Both the position numbers and the translations under genes were made by a program. DNA of 10,387 bases from JAAYFT01 sp041655755 (GTDB lineage Bacteria > Bacillota > Clostridia > Tissierellales > Tissierellaceae). The stretch covers positions 1-10,387 of the forward strand of contig JBBAEY010000077.1 of NCBI GenBank assembly GCA_041655755.1, written 5' to 3'. The notes beneath the pieces are model-generated. The model made no database searches. It saw nothing but the letters and a program-made list of their open reading frames with translations, and was not told where the DNA came from. Numbering within the stretch: position 1 is the first letter of the stretch; each line of letters opens with the position of its first letter. This document shows positions 1 to 7,585 of the stretch, piece by piece.

Positions 1-69
1 AAAAAACAACTTAAGCAATTCCTTAATTTCATTTGTCATCTTATAAGCTTCTGCTAAAAAAAAGATCAC
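1..69 (-). CDS. hemZ: Probable HemZ (radical SAM coproporphyrinogen dehydrogenase-like), N-terminal fragment
   Basis: Only the first 23 codons are visible; the gene leaves the window at its left edge. It opens with GTG, preceded by AAGGTG with a 5-nt spacer, 15 nt after the stop of the metallo-beta-lactamase gene, so it looks like the next cistron of the rel-dtd-hydrolase operon. The visible peptide begins MIFFLAEAYKMTNEIKELLK and ends in LFF. A short beta strand followed by a helix ending in an L-x-x-F/FF pattern resembles the N terminus of clostridial HemZ, and hemZ commonly follows this hydrolase gene in Clostridia. HemZ is a radical SAM protein related to oxygen-independent coproporphyrinogen oxidase. 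None of its catalytic cysteines lie inside the window, so the name rests on synteny plus a weak N-terminal resemblance. Confidence 0.5.
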   Translation of the reverse strand, partial: MIFFLAEAYKMTNEIKELLKLFF

Positions 70-74
70 TTTAT

Positions 75-80
75 CACCTT
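75..80 (-). promoter_or_regulatory. Ribosome binding site for the hemZ-like fragment
   Basis: AAGGTG lies 5 nt before the GTG at 69-67. This site makes GTG a better start than the in-frame ATG ten codons further on, which has no purine-rich site at the right distance. Confidence 0.6.
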
Positions 81-84
81 ATTT

Positions 85-708
85 TTAAGATTTTAAAAAT
101 GGATTATTCAGCCTCTCATTGCCAATAGTCGAAGAAAGGCCATGTCCCGGATAAATCTTGACATGATCCTCGTAAATCATTAGTTTTTCCTTTATTGAAC
201 TTATTATAGTAGCATAATCCCCACCTGGAAGGTCTGTCCTTCCTATGGACCCAGCAAATAGGGTATCCCCAGTGATTATCGTGTCATTTAACTTTATACA
301 AATCCCACCTCTAGTATGACCCGGGGTATGGATAATCTCTGCCCTTTCATCGCCAAATTCTAAAACATCCTTGTCCTTTAGCAAAATATCAGCCTGTATT
401 TCCACAGATCCCATTGCCATTTGACTTGACAGGTTTATATTTCCATCCTCCAGCATTTCCCTATCTCCCTCATGTATCCCTACTGGTACATCTATTGCTT
501 TCTTTATATCCGCCAAGCCTCCTATGTGATCCCCATGGCCATGGGTTAATAGGATGTATTTTATATTTATTTGGTTCTTTTCAACAAGCTTTATTATATC
601 TTCTGCATCTCCACCTGGATCAATTACTATACCATCTTTTGTCTTTTCAGAAAAGATTATATAGCAATTGGCCGAATAGATTCCAACTGGCAGTCTGAGC
701 AATTTCAT
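85..708 (-). CDS. Metallo-beta-lactamase fold hydrolase, glyoxalase II-like (YqgX type)
   Basis: A 207-residue cytoplasmic metallohydrolase. The metal ligands of the family are all present: THGHGDH at residues 55-61, the TPGHT histidine at 131, the TGDT aspartate at 148 and the PGHG histidine at 189. The GRTDLPGGD segment at about 157-165 is typical of the hydroxyacylglutathione hydrolase-like branch that includes B. subtilis YqgX. The true substrate is unknown; a thioester is the family expectation, but many of these hosts lack glutathione. The frame is open back to 741, but ATG 708 is chosen because AGGAG sits 7 nt upstream and the protein then begins MKLLRLPVGIYSANCY, as in relatives. It follows dtd by 10 nt and precedes the hemZ-like gene by 15 nt. 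No key residue is missing. Confidence 0.93.
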   Translation of the reverse strand: MKLLRLPVGIYSANCYIIFSEKTKDGIVIDPGGDAEDIIKLVEKNQINIKYILLTHGHGDHIGGLADIKKAIDVPVGIHEGDREMLEDGNINLSSQMAMGSVEIQADILLKDKDVLEFGDERAEIIHTPGHTRGGICIKLNDTIITGDTLFAGSIGRTDLPGGDYATIISSIKEKLMIYEDHVKIYPGHGLSSTIGNERLNNPFLKS

Positions 709-715
709 AATACCA

Positions 716-720
716 CTCCT
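716..720 (-). promoter_or_regulatory. Ribosome binding site of the hydrolase gene, overlapping the dtd stop
   Basis: AGGAG with a 7-nt spacer to ATG 708. Its first bases are also the last two bases of the dtd TAG stop (721-719). Ribosomes finishing dtd therefore terminate directly on this site, which favours translational coupling. It also rules against the upstream in-frame start at 741, which would lie inside dtd. Confidence 0.75.
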
Positions 721-1168
721 AAAATATTTTTTTACTGTCAATTAATATGGTAACTGGTCCATCGTTAATCAAGCTGACCTTCATATCAGCTCCAAAAATT
801 CCTTTTTCAGTTTTTACGCCTTTTTCTATGCACTTGTCTATGAACTGATTGTAGATCCTTTCAGCCATTTCTGGATCCCCTGAATCAGTAAAACTAGGCC
901 TTTTACCTTTCTTCACATCGCCAAAAAGAGTAAATTGGGAAATAACTAGTATATCTCCACCTATGTCCATAAGTGACAAGTTCATTTTACCCTTATCATC
1001 CTCAAAAATCCTCAGGCCTAGTAGCTTATCCACCATATATTCTAAATCCTTTATATTGTCCTCCTTACCTACCCCCAATAATGCCAAAATACCCTTGCCT
1101 ATATCTCCTACTATCTTGCCGTCAACCCCTACTGAAGCCTGGGAGACTCTCTGCACCACTGCCCTCAT
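719..1168 (-). CDS. dtd: D-aminoacyl-tRNA deacylase (D-Tyr-tRNA deacylase)
   Basis: A 149-residue cytoplasmic enzyme that removes D-amino acids (and mischarged glycine) from tRNA, a chiral proofreading step of translation. It has the family's full length and starts with MRAVVQRVSQASV. The two signature motifs are intact: SQFTL at residues 77-81, and NDGPVT at 135-140, which carries the Gly-cisPro dipeptide that excludes L-amino acids. Start ATG 1168 has an AAGGAGG site with a 7-nt spacer. The gene begins 20 nt after the rel stop and its own TAG stop overlaps the next ribosome binding site. dtd directly after rel is a widespread Firmicute arrangement. Nothing unusual is seen. Confidence 0.97.
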   Translation of the reverse strand: MRAVVQRVSQASVGVDGKIVGDIGKGILALLGVGKEDNIKDLEYMVDKLLGLRIFEDDKGKMNLSLMDIGGDILVISQFTLFGDVKKGKRPSFTDSGDPEMAERIYNQFIDKCIEKGVKTEKGIFGADMKVSLINDGPVTILIDSKKIF

Positions 1169-1188
1169 TTAACATCCTCCTTACGCTC

Positions 1189-3348
1189 TTATGCTGTCAC
1201 CCTATATACATCTAATACATTCTTTATTTTTTTAATCTTCTTAATAGTATCCTTTAGCTCTTCAATATCTCCAATTTCTAGGGTCAAATTAATATATACT
1301 ACCTTATCCCTAGATGTTCGGGCATTCAAAGAAACAACACCTAAATCTGCATCTGTTATCCTTTGGGTTATATCAGCTAGCAGGCCAGACCTATCGTATG
1401 CCTTAATTTGAATCTCTGCCTTGTAGGCTGCCTTCTTCTGGAAGTCCCATTCCACTTCTATAAATCTTTCCGTATCTTCTGAAACTGCAATATTAGGACA
1501 GTCTGCCCTATGAACAGAAACCCCCCTGCCCCTGGTTATATAGCCAACAATTTCATCACCAGGAACTGGGTTACAACACTTTGAAAATCGAATTTTTATA
1601 TTATCCACACCCTTGACTCGAACACCCTGAGTCGCCTTTGTTTTCTTTGGTATGGATTGTTGTATTTTGCCTTCTACATAGGACTTCTCATCTTCTATCT
1701 TGTAGAGCTCGTTATATTGCACCCTCAACTTGGATATAACCTGATTTAGGGTTGTGCTTCCATATCCAATAGAGGCATATAGGTCTTCCACTGTATTTAT
1801 ACTAGCCCTATTTGCAATGGATTTTAGCCAATCCTCCTTTAATATTTCCGAAGGTTTGTACCCCAACCTCTTTACTTCTTTTTCCAGGGCATCTTTACCC
1901 TTTATAATATTTACATCCTTTTCCTTTAATTTAAACCATTGCCTGATCTTGGACTTTGCCTGGGTGCTCTTAACTATCTTTAGCCAGTCCCTACTAGGGC
2001 CATTGCTATTTGCAGATGTAATGACTTCCACTATATTTCCATTTCTTAGTCTATAGTTTAGTGGTACAATCCTACCGTCTACCTTTGCCCCTACACACTT
2101 GTTCCCAATTTCGGTATGAACCCTATAGGCAAAGTCTATGGGCGTTGATCCATCAGGAAGATTTATAATATCTCCCCTTGGAGTAAATATAAACACCTCA
2201 TCGGTAAAGAAATCAATTTTGAGGGTTTCCATAAAATCCTTGGGGTCATTGAGTTCCGATTGCCATTCAAGCAATTGCCTTAACCATGTTAGCTTATCAT
2301 CGAAGTTATCTGTTTTTGTTGCGCCCTCCTTATATTTCCAGTGGGCTGCTATACCGTATTCAGCAGTTCTATGCATATCCCAAGTTCGAACCTGAACCTC
2401 AAATATTTCTCCCCTTAAGCCTATTACCGTAGTATGAATCGACTGGTACATATTGGGTTTAGGCATGGCAATATAGTCCTTAAATCTTCCAGGGAGTGGT
2501 TTCCACAAATTGTGAACTATACCCAGCACCTCGTAGCAGTCCTTCACATTGTCTACTATAACCCTTATGGCGGTAAGATCAAATATCTGCTCAAATGATT
2601 TCCCTTGATGAACCATTTTCTTGTAAATACTGTAGAAGCTTTTAGGTCTACCACTAATGTCATAAGAAATATTTACTTCACTCAATTTGCTTCCAAGGGT
2701 CTCTGTAATAGACTGTATATAGGCTACTCTCTCCTGCCTTCTAGCAGATACCCTTTCAACTAAATCGTAATAGTTTTCCGGGTCTAGATACCTTAGGGAA
2801 AGGTCTTCCAATTCCCATTTAATTTTGGAAATACCAAGCCTATGGGCCAATGGTGCATATATTTCTAGAGTCTCCAGGGCCTTTTCCTGTTTCTTTTCAT
2901 CACTCATATATTCCAAAGTCCTCATATTATGCAATCTATCAGCTAGCTTTACAATTACCACCCTGATATCATTTGCCATTGCCAGAACCATTTTTCTCAA
3001 ATTCTCTGCTTGATTTTCCTGCTTGGTCTTATATTGCAGCTTCTTTAACTTTGTGACTCCCTCAACTAAATCTGCTATCTCTACCCCAAATTTTTCGGCA
3101 ATCATCTCATGGGTTATATCAGTATCCTCTATGACATCGTGTAGAAATCCCGCCACTATCGTCGCAGTGTCCATATTTAGATCTGCCAAAATTAAAGCAA
3201 CATTAAATGGGTGAATAAAAAACTTTTCACCAGAATTTCTCGTCTGCCCTTCATGGGCAAATTGAGCAAAATTATAGGCATCTATTATAAGACCTAAATC
3301 CGCCTGTGGATTATATTGTTCAATTTTTAATAGTAATTTTTCCAACAT
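1189..3348 (-). CDS. relA: Bifunctional (p)ppGpp synthetase/hydrolase Rel (RelA/SpoT family)
   Basis: A 719-residue long RSH protein that makes and destroys the stringent-response alarmone. Domains in order: HD hydrolase with H46, HD at 70-71 and ED at 74-75, so metal binding looks intact; synthetase at about 230-340 with RPKSFYSIYKK at 234-244, RFKD at 288-291 and YQSIHT at 301-306; TGS at about 384-445; a helical region; a zinc-finger-like domain with Cys-Cys at 591-592, His 613 and Cys 617; and a C-terminal ACT domain from about 645. RFKD, rather than the acidic EFDD seen in E. coli RelA, is the form known from bifunctional enzymes and fits the intact HD site. Start ATG 3348 is chosen over the in-frame GTG at 3357 because that GTG is part of the AAGGTG ribosome binding site. 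A 100-bp gap without a gene separates it from recJ. Confidence 0.97.
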   Translation of the reverse strand: MLEKLLLKIEQYNPQADLGLIIDAYNFAQFAHEGQTRNSGEKFFIHPFNVALILADLNMDTATIVAGFLHDVIEDTDITHEMIAEKFGVEIADLVEGVTKLKKLQYKTKQENQAENLRKMVLAMANDIRVVIVKLADRLHNMRTLEYMSDEKKQEKALETLEIYAPLAHRLGISKIKWELEDLSLRYLDPENYYDLVERVSARRQERVAYIQSITETLGSKLSEVNISYDISGRPKSFYSIYKKMVHQGKSFEQIFDLTAIRVIVDNVKDCYEVLGIVHNLWKPLPGRFKDYIAMPKPNMYQSIHTTVIGLRGEIFEVQVRTWDMHRTAEYGIAAHWKYKEGATKTDNFDDKLTWLRQLLEWQSELNDPKDFMETLKIDFFTDEVFIFTPRGDIINLPDGSTPIDFAYRVHTEIGNKCVGAKVDGRIVPLNYRLRNGNIVEVITSANSNGPSRDWLKIVKSTQAKSKIRQWFKLKEKDVNIIKGKDALEKEVKRLGYKPSEILKEDWLKSIANRASINTVEDLYASIGYGSTTLNQVISKLRVQYNELYKIEDEKSYVEGKIQQSIPKKTKATQGVRVKGVDNIKIRFSKCCNPVPGDEIVGYITRGRGVSVHRADCPNIAVSEDTERFIEVEWDFQKKAAYKAEIQIKAYDRSGLLADITQRITDADLGVVSLNARTSRDKVVYINLTLEIGDIEELKDTIKKIKKIKNVLDVYRVTA

Positions 3349-3354
3349 AAGGTT

Positions 3355-3360
3355 CACCTT
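3355..3360 (-). promoter_or_regulatory. Ribosome binding site that decides the rel start
   Basis: AAGGTG with a 6-nt spacer (AACCTT) to ATG 3348. The GTG at 3357-3355 is in frame with rel but is the 3' half of this site, so the three-residue longer protein is unlikely. Confidence 0.7.
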
Positions 3361-3449
3361 TTCTAAAATATTAAAATCAAGCCATACTCAATTAGTTATT
3401 TATACCCTTTTTGAAATAGTTTTAACTTATGGTTTAATATTTCCCAATA

Positions 3450-5219
3450 TCAACTAAATCTATAATTTTGTATTGTAATTTGAATATTAGTAAAGCCATT
3501 ATATTCATTAATCGAAGGATAGTAGAGAGCGTCCATTATTATACTGTTGTTCAAGCCTCTATACATCCTATCCAAGTCATCCTTGCCATAGTTTTCTATG
3601 ACCTTAGATTCAAAGGATGCTACATCCCCAAAATACAGTCCTTCTATAGTGCTGCCCTTGTCTTCAAGCATCAACTTTAGGACATTTTTATCCCTGCCTA
3701 ATAAAAAACCCCTGCTAATCTTAAATCCTTTCCCTCCGAATAGAGGTTTATTGTTGCCTTTTCCAAATGGCTCCAAGGCCTTTAATTCCCTGACTAGTTT
3801 AAAGCTTAAATACTCCAAGGGTAATTCCATATCTATATATATCTTGGATATTAAATCCTCTTCCCTTAGGCTAGTGTTTTCATTCAACCTCTCCCTCAAT
3901 AAGGGAATATACCTCTCTTCAAGAGATAGACCTGCTGCCATAGGATGTCCACCAAATCTCAAGAGCAAGTCCTTGCATTTTGTTAACTCTTCAAACATGT
4001 TATACTCTTCGATAGACCTGCCAGAACCCTTGACTCCATCTTTTCCCTTGGTTAAAATAATTGAAGGTTTATTATAGCTCTCCTTTATTCTCCCTGCAAT
4101 TATCCCGGCCACTGATTCGTTGATTTCTGGTTCATAAATGACTAGTACCTTATCTTCTCCAATTTTGGTCTTTTCTACAATATTGGTTATTTTCTCGACC
4201 CCACTTAAGGTTAAGGATTTTCTTTTTTCATTCAGTTGGAAAAGTTCCTTTGCCAGTTTAGTTGCTGTTTCTTCATCGCTTGAAAGTAGCAGTTCAATGG
4301 ACCTCAAGGCAGAATCCAGCCTACCTGAAGCATTGATATTGGGCCCCAATATGAATCCTATATGGTAGACAGTAATTTCCTTACCCTCAATACCGGTCTC
4401 CCTAATCAGGGCTTTTAACCCAATATTAGTTGTATTGTTTAAAAGCCTTATACCATTTTTAACAATAATCCTATTCTCACCCACCAGGTCCATTACATCA
4501 GACACAGTTGCCAGAGCTACATATTCCAATAGTGAAAATGTTGAATCTAATTCCCTTCCCAATGCAATATAAAGCCCTTGAACGAGTTTAAAAGCGACCG
4601 CTGCCCCGCAAAGGTGCTTGAAAGCATAATTGCATTCCATCTGCTTGGGATTTACAACAGCATCGGCATCTACCCTTATATATATTTTCTCATCCTTTAT
4701 TTCATCTTTTTCAAAGGGGATATCATGGTGGTCTGTTACTATTACAGTTAATCCTAATTCCTTTGCTAGCTTTATCTGCTCTATGGCAGCAATCCCGTTG
4801 TCACAGGTTATTATAGTATCTATATTGTCCTCTTTTGCCTTGTAGACAATGTCATTATTGATACCATACCCATCATTTACCCTATCTGGAATGGTATAGT
4901 CTACCACTCCCCCCAGCTTCTTAATTTCTGTATATAATATATAGATAGACATAACCCCATCTACGTCAAAATCTCCAACTATTCTCATCCTCTTATTTTG
5001 GGCTATCTTTTCCTTAATTATATCCGCTGCCCTTGCCAAATCCTTCATGCTCAATGGATTATGCATTTTACTCAATTTAGGATTTAAAAACACCTCAATC
5101 TCTTCCCTATCCTTAATATCTCGATTAACTAAGAGCTTAGATAAGAACTCTGAGATACCGTAATCTCGTGCAATTTTTCTGAAATCCCCTTTTTTGTTCC
5201 GAATAAACCACTTCTCCAA
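3450..5219 (-). CDS. recJ: Single-stranded-DNA-specific exonuclease RecJ
   Basis: A 589-residue DHH-superfamily 5'-3' single-strand exonuclease used in recombination and repair. The metal-binding motifs are present: GDFDVDG at about 82-88, CDNG at 139-142, DHH at 163-165 and SDVMD from 240. GPNINASGR at 292-300 precedes the DHHA1 domain, which carries GSGRS at 398-402 and GGHPMAAG at 423-430. An OB-fold region follows from about 475. Length is close to E. coli RecJ and well short of B. subtilis RecJ, which has an extra C-terminal domain. The frame is open to GTG 5252, but no ribosome binding site serves that codon. GGAG at 5231-5228 stands 8 nt before TTG 5219, giving MEKWFIRNKKGDF, which matches where relatives begin. 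GTG 5228 is the alternative, three codons longer. The start is uncertain; the identity is not. Confidence 0.96.
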   Translation of the reverse strand: MEKWFIRNKKGDFRKIARDYGISEFLSKLLVNRDIKDREEIEVFLNPKLSKMHNPLSMKDLARAADIIKEKIAQNKRMRIVGDFDVDGVMSIYILYTEIKKLGGVVDYTIPDRVNDGYGINNDIVYKAKEDNIDTIITCDNGIAAIEQIKLAKELGLTVIVTDHHDIPFEKDEIKDEKIYIRVDADAVVNPKQMECNYAFKHLCGAAVAFKLVQGLYIALGRELDSTFSLLEYVALATVSDVMDLVGENRIIVKNGIRLLNNTTNIGLKALIRETGIEGKEITVYHIGFILGPNINASGRLDSALRSIELLLSSDEETATKLAKELFQLNEKRKSLTLSGVEKITNIVEKTKIGEDKVLVIYEPEINESVAGIIAGRIKESYNKPSIILTKGKDGVKGSGRSIEEYNMFEELTKCKDLLLRFGGHPMAAGLSLEERYIPLLRERLNENTSLREEDLISKIYIDMELPLEYLSFKLVRELKALEPFGKGNNKPLFGGKGFKISRGFLLGRDKNVLKLMLEDKGSTIEGLYFGDVASFESKVIENYGKDDLDRMYRGLNNSIIMDALYYPSINEYNGFTNIQITIQNYRFS

Positions 5220-5227
5220 TAATTTCA

Positions 5228-5231
5228 CTCC
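5228..5231 (-). promoter_or_regulatory. Probable ribosome binding site of recJ
   Basis: GGAG followed 8 nt later by TTG 5219. It is the only purine-rich site at a usable distance from any in-frame start here. It overlaps the alternative GTG start at 5228-5226, so the two starts cannot both use it. Confidence 0.5.
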
Positions 5232-5295
5232 ATAAAATGTATTTAGACCCACTAATTAGTAACTTGATTCTACCATGTTACGATAGTAAATTCTA

Positions 5296-5325
5296 GTTAT
5301 AATTTCCTTTTACCTTTACGGACAG
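5296..5325 (-). promoter_or_regulatory. Candidate promoter of recJ (weak)
   Basis: A TATAAC -10 (5301-5296) lies 18 nt after CTGTCC (5325-5320), which matches only half of the -35 consensus. It sits between the secF terminator and recJ, where a new promoter would be needed if termination is efficient. The rest of the 122 bp between secF and recJ shows no gene. Confidence 0.25.
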
Positions 5326-5327
5326 TT

Positions 5328-5359
5328 AAAATAAAAACTGCCTATTTAGCAGTTCTTAT
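5328..5359 (-). terminator. Intrinsic terminator at the end of secD-secF, overlapping the secF stop
   Basis: On the minus strand GAACTGC, a loop TAAATAG and GCAGTT form a six-pair core (arms 5349-5354 and 5336-5341). After one mismatch the arms extend by four A-T pairs. The 3' arm runs into TTTTTATTTT. The secF TAG stop (5344-5342) lies in the loop and the last sense codons form the 5' arm. The stem has only three G-C pairs, so efficiency may be moderate. Confidence 0.65.
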
Positions 5360-6208
5360 TTTTCTGTTTTTTAATTCATACCATAGGGGAGATGCTATAA
5401 ACAAGGAGGAATATGTCCCTGAAATAATCCCTATCATCAGAGGCAAGGCCAGCACCTTGACATCTTCAACCCCTAGTATATATAGCACCAAGACAGCTAT
5501 AAAAGTTGTAAGTGAGGTATATATGGTCCTTGTAAGGGACTGCTTAATGCTTCCATTAATTAAACTATCTATGCTTTCCCTAGGGTACAACCTTGTATTT
5601 TCTCGTATTCTATCGAATATTACTATTGTATCATTGATGGAGTAGCCTAGCACAGTTAAGATAGCTGCAATAAAGGAGCTATTAATAGAAATTCTAAAAA
5701 TCGAATAAAAAGAAAACATAATTAGAACATCATGAATCAAAGCAACTACAGCCGCTATGCCAAAGGAAAACTCAAATCTCCAGCTAATATAGATAAGCAT
5801 GAGAACAGTGGCTATTATGGTAGACAAGAAGGCTTTGTCCCTTATTTCTTTTCCCATATAGGGGCCAAACTTTTCTGATTGAAAGTTATCCTCTTCTAAA
5901 TCATACTTCTCCGTAAAATTATTGATTATTGTCCTAATGGTATCATTAGAAAGGTCAAGGGTACTTTTTATAATCACTTCGTTTTTGTCTATCCCAGCAT
6001 GAAGGATACTGGCATTTTTGTCATATTCGTCAATAATTGTCCTTATTTCATCTACAGATACAAATTCGCCAATGTTTATCTGAATCAGGCTGCCACCTGT
6101 AAAATCTATTCCATAATTTAGCCCCTTTACTGCAAATACCACTATTCCAGCAATAATGATTATCAAAGAAATAAAGGCAAATACTTTTCTATGTTTTAAT
6201 ACTTCCAT
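5342..6208 (-). CDS. secF: Protein translocase subunit SecF
   Basis: A 288-residue inner-membrane protein that pairs with SecD and uses the proton-motive force to help pull secreted proteins out of the SecYEG channel. It has a first membrane helix at about 10-28, then the NYGIDFTGG signature at 31-39, an extracytoplasmic domain to about 122, and five further membrane helices. The conserved GYSINDTIVIFDRIREN segment spans 188-204. Length fits stand-alone clostridial SecF. ATG 6208 is chosen, giving MEVLKHRKVF, because GGAGG lies 8 nt upstream; the frame is open to 6271 but that part would overlap secD. It starts 13 nt after the secD stop and ends inside a terminator hairpin, so secD-secF is a two-gene unit. 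Confidence 0.97.
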   Translation of the reverse strand: MEVLKHRKVFAFISLIIIIAGIVVFAVKGLNYGIDFTGGSLIQINIGEFVSVDEIRTIIDEYDKNASILHAGIDKNEVIIKSTLDLSNDTIRTIINNFTEKYDLEEDNFQSEKFGPYMGKEIRDKAFLSTIIATVLMLIYISWRFEFSFGIAAVVALIHDVLIMFSFYSIFRISINSSFIAAILTVLGYSINDTIVIFDRIRENTRLYPRESIDSLINGSIKQSLTRTIYTSLTTFIAVLVLYILGVEDVKVLALPLMIGIISGTYSSLFIASPLWYELKNRKIRTAK

Positions 6209-6216
6209 ATTCTGAT

Positions 6217-6221
6217 CCTCC
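6217..6221 (-). promoter_or_regulatory. Ribosome binding site of secF, abutting the secD stop
   Basis: GGAGG with an 8-nt spacer to ATG 6208, starting directly after the secD TAG (6224-6222). It fixes the secF start and implies coupled translation of the two partner subunits. Confidence 0.75.
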
Positions 6222-7490
6222 CTATGCCCCATAAAGTTTGGGGTTTTTACTGCCGAAAACTGAAACTGCAAGTCTCAACAAGTACTTGGAAAAAATAACT
6301 GCACTTATCATCGATGCTATAATTCCAATAATCAAGGTAACGCCAAATCCCCTAATGGGACCGGTCCCAAAATAATATAAGACTATACCTGCTATTAAAG
6401 TGGTAATATTTGAATCTAATACAGAAGTTAACGCCCTTTTAAATCCTGTATCAACAGACGTTCTAATGGATTTACCTAATCTAATTTCCTCTTTAATCCT
6501 TTCAAAAATTATTACATTTGCATCTACTGCCATTCCAATAGACAAAACCAACCCCGCTATACCTGGTAAGGTTAATTTTACACCTAAAATTGACATTGTA
6601 AGGACAATAATCAATGTATATATGACTAATCCAATAGAGGCAATTAATCCAGGAATTTTGTATATTATAAGCATAAAAAGGAAAATCAGCATAAGTGCTA
6701 TTGCACCAGCCTCTAGGCTCCTTTCAAATGCATTTAGACCTAGTGTCGGGCCAATAACCGAGGTTTGCAATTCATCCATCTCTACTGGCAGGGCACCAGC
6801 TCTAATCAAGGTTGAAAGCCTGTTTGCTCCCTCCAAATCGAATTTTCCAGTTATATATGCCTTTCCATTTGTAATAGGTTCCATATATTGTACGATGGGA
6901 GATGATATTATAAGACCATCTAAAACTATGAAAACAACCCTCTCTTCAGGCTCAATCTTTTCTGACAGAATCCTAGTTGCCTCTGCAAAATTCTGGGTCC
7001 CTTCCTTATCTAGTTCCAGACTTACTACAACTTCTTCCTGGCCAATTTCATTAGTGTGATATTGGACCTCTGAACCCTTTACATTCTTACCTGTAATAAC
7101 TATATTGCCCTCCTGGTCCATGAACTGTAATTGTGCAGTCTTTCCTATTAGCTCCGTCGCTTCTTGGGGATTGCTTATACCTGCTAATTCAACCCTAATT
7201 CGGTTTCCAGATTCGATTGCAATATTTGGCTCCGAAACACCAAGCCCATTAATCCTTTCATTGATTATAGCTTTTGATTGCTCCATAAGGCGCTGTAGTT
7301 CAGGGCCCTTCAAATCTGTCTTAGCCTCTAGGACAACATATACTCCACCAGCCAGATCAAGACCTAAATCTATGCTATCTCTCGCTTTAGGTATTTGGAT
7401 ATTGCCTATGGTAGCTCCATTTATTGCAACAACTGAACCATATATAATTAAAGCTAATATTGCAATAAATAAAATTGTATTTTTAGTCAT
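6222..7490 (-). CDS. secD: Protein translocase subunit SecD
   Basis: A 422-residue membrane protein, the partner of SecF. It has an N-terminal membrane helix at about 5-24, DLGLDLAGG at 41-49, a large extracytoplasmic region to about 255, and a C-terminal bundle of five helices from about 262. The conserved GMAVDANVIIFERIKEEI motif lies at 319-336, holding the acidic residue implicated in proton coupling. It is shorter than E. coli SecD (about 615 residues), lacking much of the periplasmic domain, as is usual in Gram-positive bacteria. ATG 7490 has an AGGAGG site (7502-7497) and a 6-nt spacer. It is separated from the preceding membrane gene by 131 bp holding a hairpin and two candidate promoters. 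Confidence 0.97.
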   Translation of the reverse strand: MTKNTILFIAILALIIYGSVVAINGATIGNIQIPKARDSIDLGLDLAGGVYVVLEAKTDLKGPELQRLMEQSKAIINERINGLGVSEPNIAIESGNRIRVELAGISNPQEATELIGKTAQLQFMDQEGNIVITGKNVKGSEVQYHTNEIGQEEVVVSLELDKEGTQNFAEATRILSEKIEPEERVVFIVLDGLIISSPIVQYMEPITNGKAYITGKFDLEGANRLSTLIRAGALPVEMDELQTSVIGPTLGLNAFERSLEAGAIALMLIFLFMLIIYKIPGLIASIGLVIYTLIIVLTMSILGVKLTLPGIAGLVLSIGMAVDANVIIFERIKEEIRLGKSIRTSVDTGFKRALTSVLDSNITTLIAGIVLYYFGTGPIRGFGVTLIIGIIASMISAVIFSKYLLRLAVSVFGSKNPKLYGA

Positions 7491-7511
7491 CTTATACCTC
7501 CTGCTTTTTAA

Positions 7512-7540
7512 AATCTACATTCATCTACGATAAGATTCAA
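7512..7540 (-). promoter_or_regulatory. Candidate secD-proximal promoter
   Basis: TTGAAT (7540-7535), a 17-nt spacer, then TAGATT (7517-7512); each hexamer matches consensus at four positions. It begins just after the hairpin. Transcription would start near 7505, leaving a leader of only about 15 nt with the AGGAGG inside it. Confidence 0.3.
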
Positions 7541-7542
7541 GC

Positions 7543-7569
7543 AAAAGATGGTGGCATGACCACCATCTT
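7543..7569 (-). terminator. Perfect hairpin before secD: terminator of the upstream gene or leader structure
   Basis: The arms AAGATGGTGG and CCACCATCTT (7545-7554 and 7560-7569) are perfect ten-base complements around a five-base loop. On the minus strand the 3' arm continues as CTTTTGC, giving only four T residues, so it is a stable stem with a poor U tail. The plus-strand reading has no T run at all. It could end transcripts of the small membrane gene, whose stop lies 52 nt upstream. However, an extended -10 promoter lies between, so it may instead be part of the secD leader. Confidence 0.5.
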
Positions 7570-7585
7570 CAACACTATCTTAATG

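Noticed and set aside
414..698. Plus-strand open frame of 94 codons opposite the metallo-beta-lactamase gene
   Set aside because: It mirrors the metal-binding region of the hydrolase gene and shows His/Leu/Pro-rich shadow translation only.
709..741. Longer hydrolase start at 741
   Set aside because: It would extend into dtd, has no ribosome binding site, and adds residues not expected in the family; AGGAG at 716-720 fixes ATG 708.
3366..3442. Ten-base complementary arms AAATATTAAA / TTTAATATTT flanking the recJ-rel gap
   Set aside because: The arms contain only A and T and are separated by 57 nt in very AT-rich DNA; a chance match is likely and no U tail or promoter accompanies it.
3349..3449. 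Promoter for rel in the recJ-rel gap (TATAAA at about 3395-3405)
   Set aside because: The -10-like hexamer has only a three-of-six -35 partner at 16 nt, and similar matches are common in such AT-rich sequence.
3598..4077. Plus-strand open frame of 159 codons opposite recJ
   Set aside because: It is antisense to the DHHA1/OB region of recJ, with Ser/Leu/Pro-rich shadow composition and no start signal.
6209..6271. Longer secF start at 6271
   Set aside because: It would overlap the end of secD and lacks a ribosome binding site; GGAGG at 6217-6221 supports ATG 6208.
6400..7059. Plus-strand open frame of 219 codons opposite secD
   Set aside because: It lies wholly inside the conserved secD coding sequence on the other strand, has no ribosome binding site or recognisable domain, and its composition is what the complement of a membrane protein gene gives.
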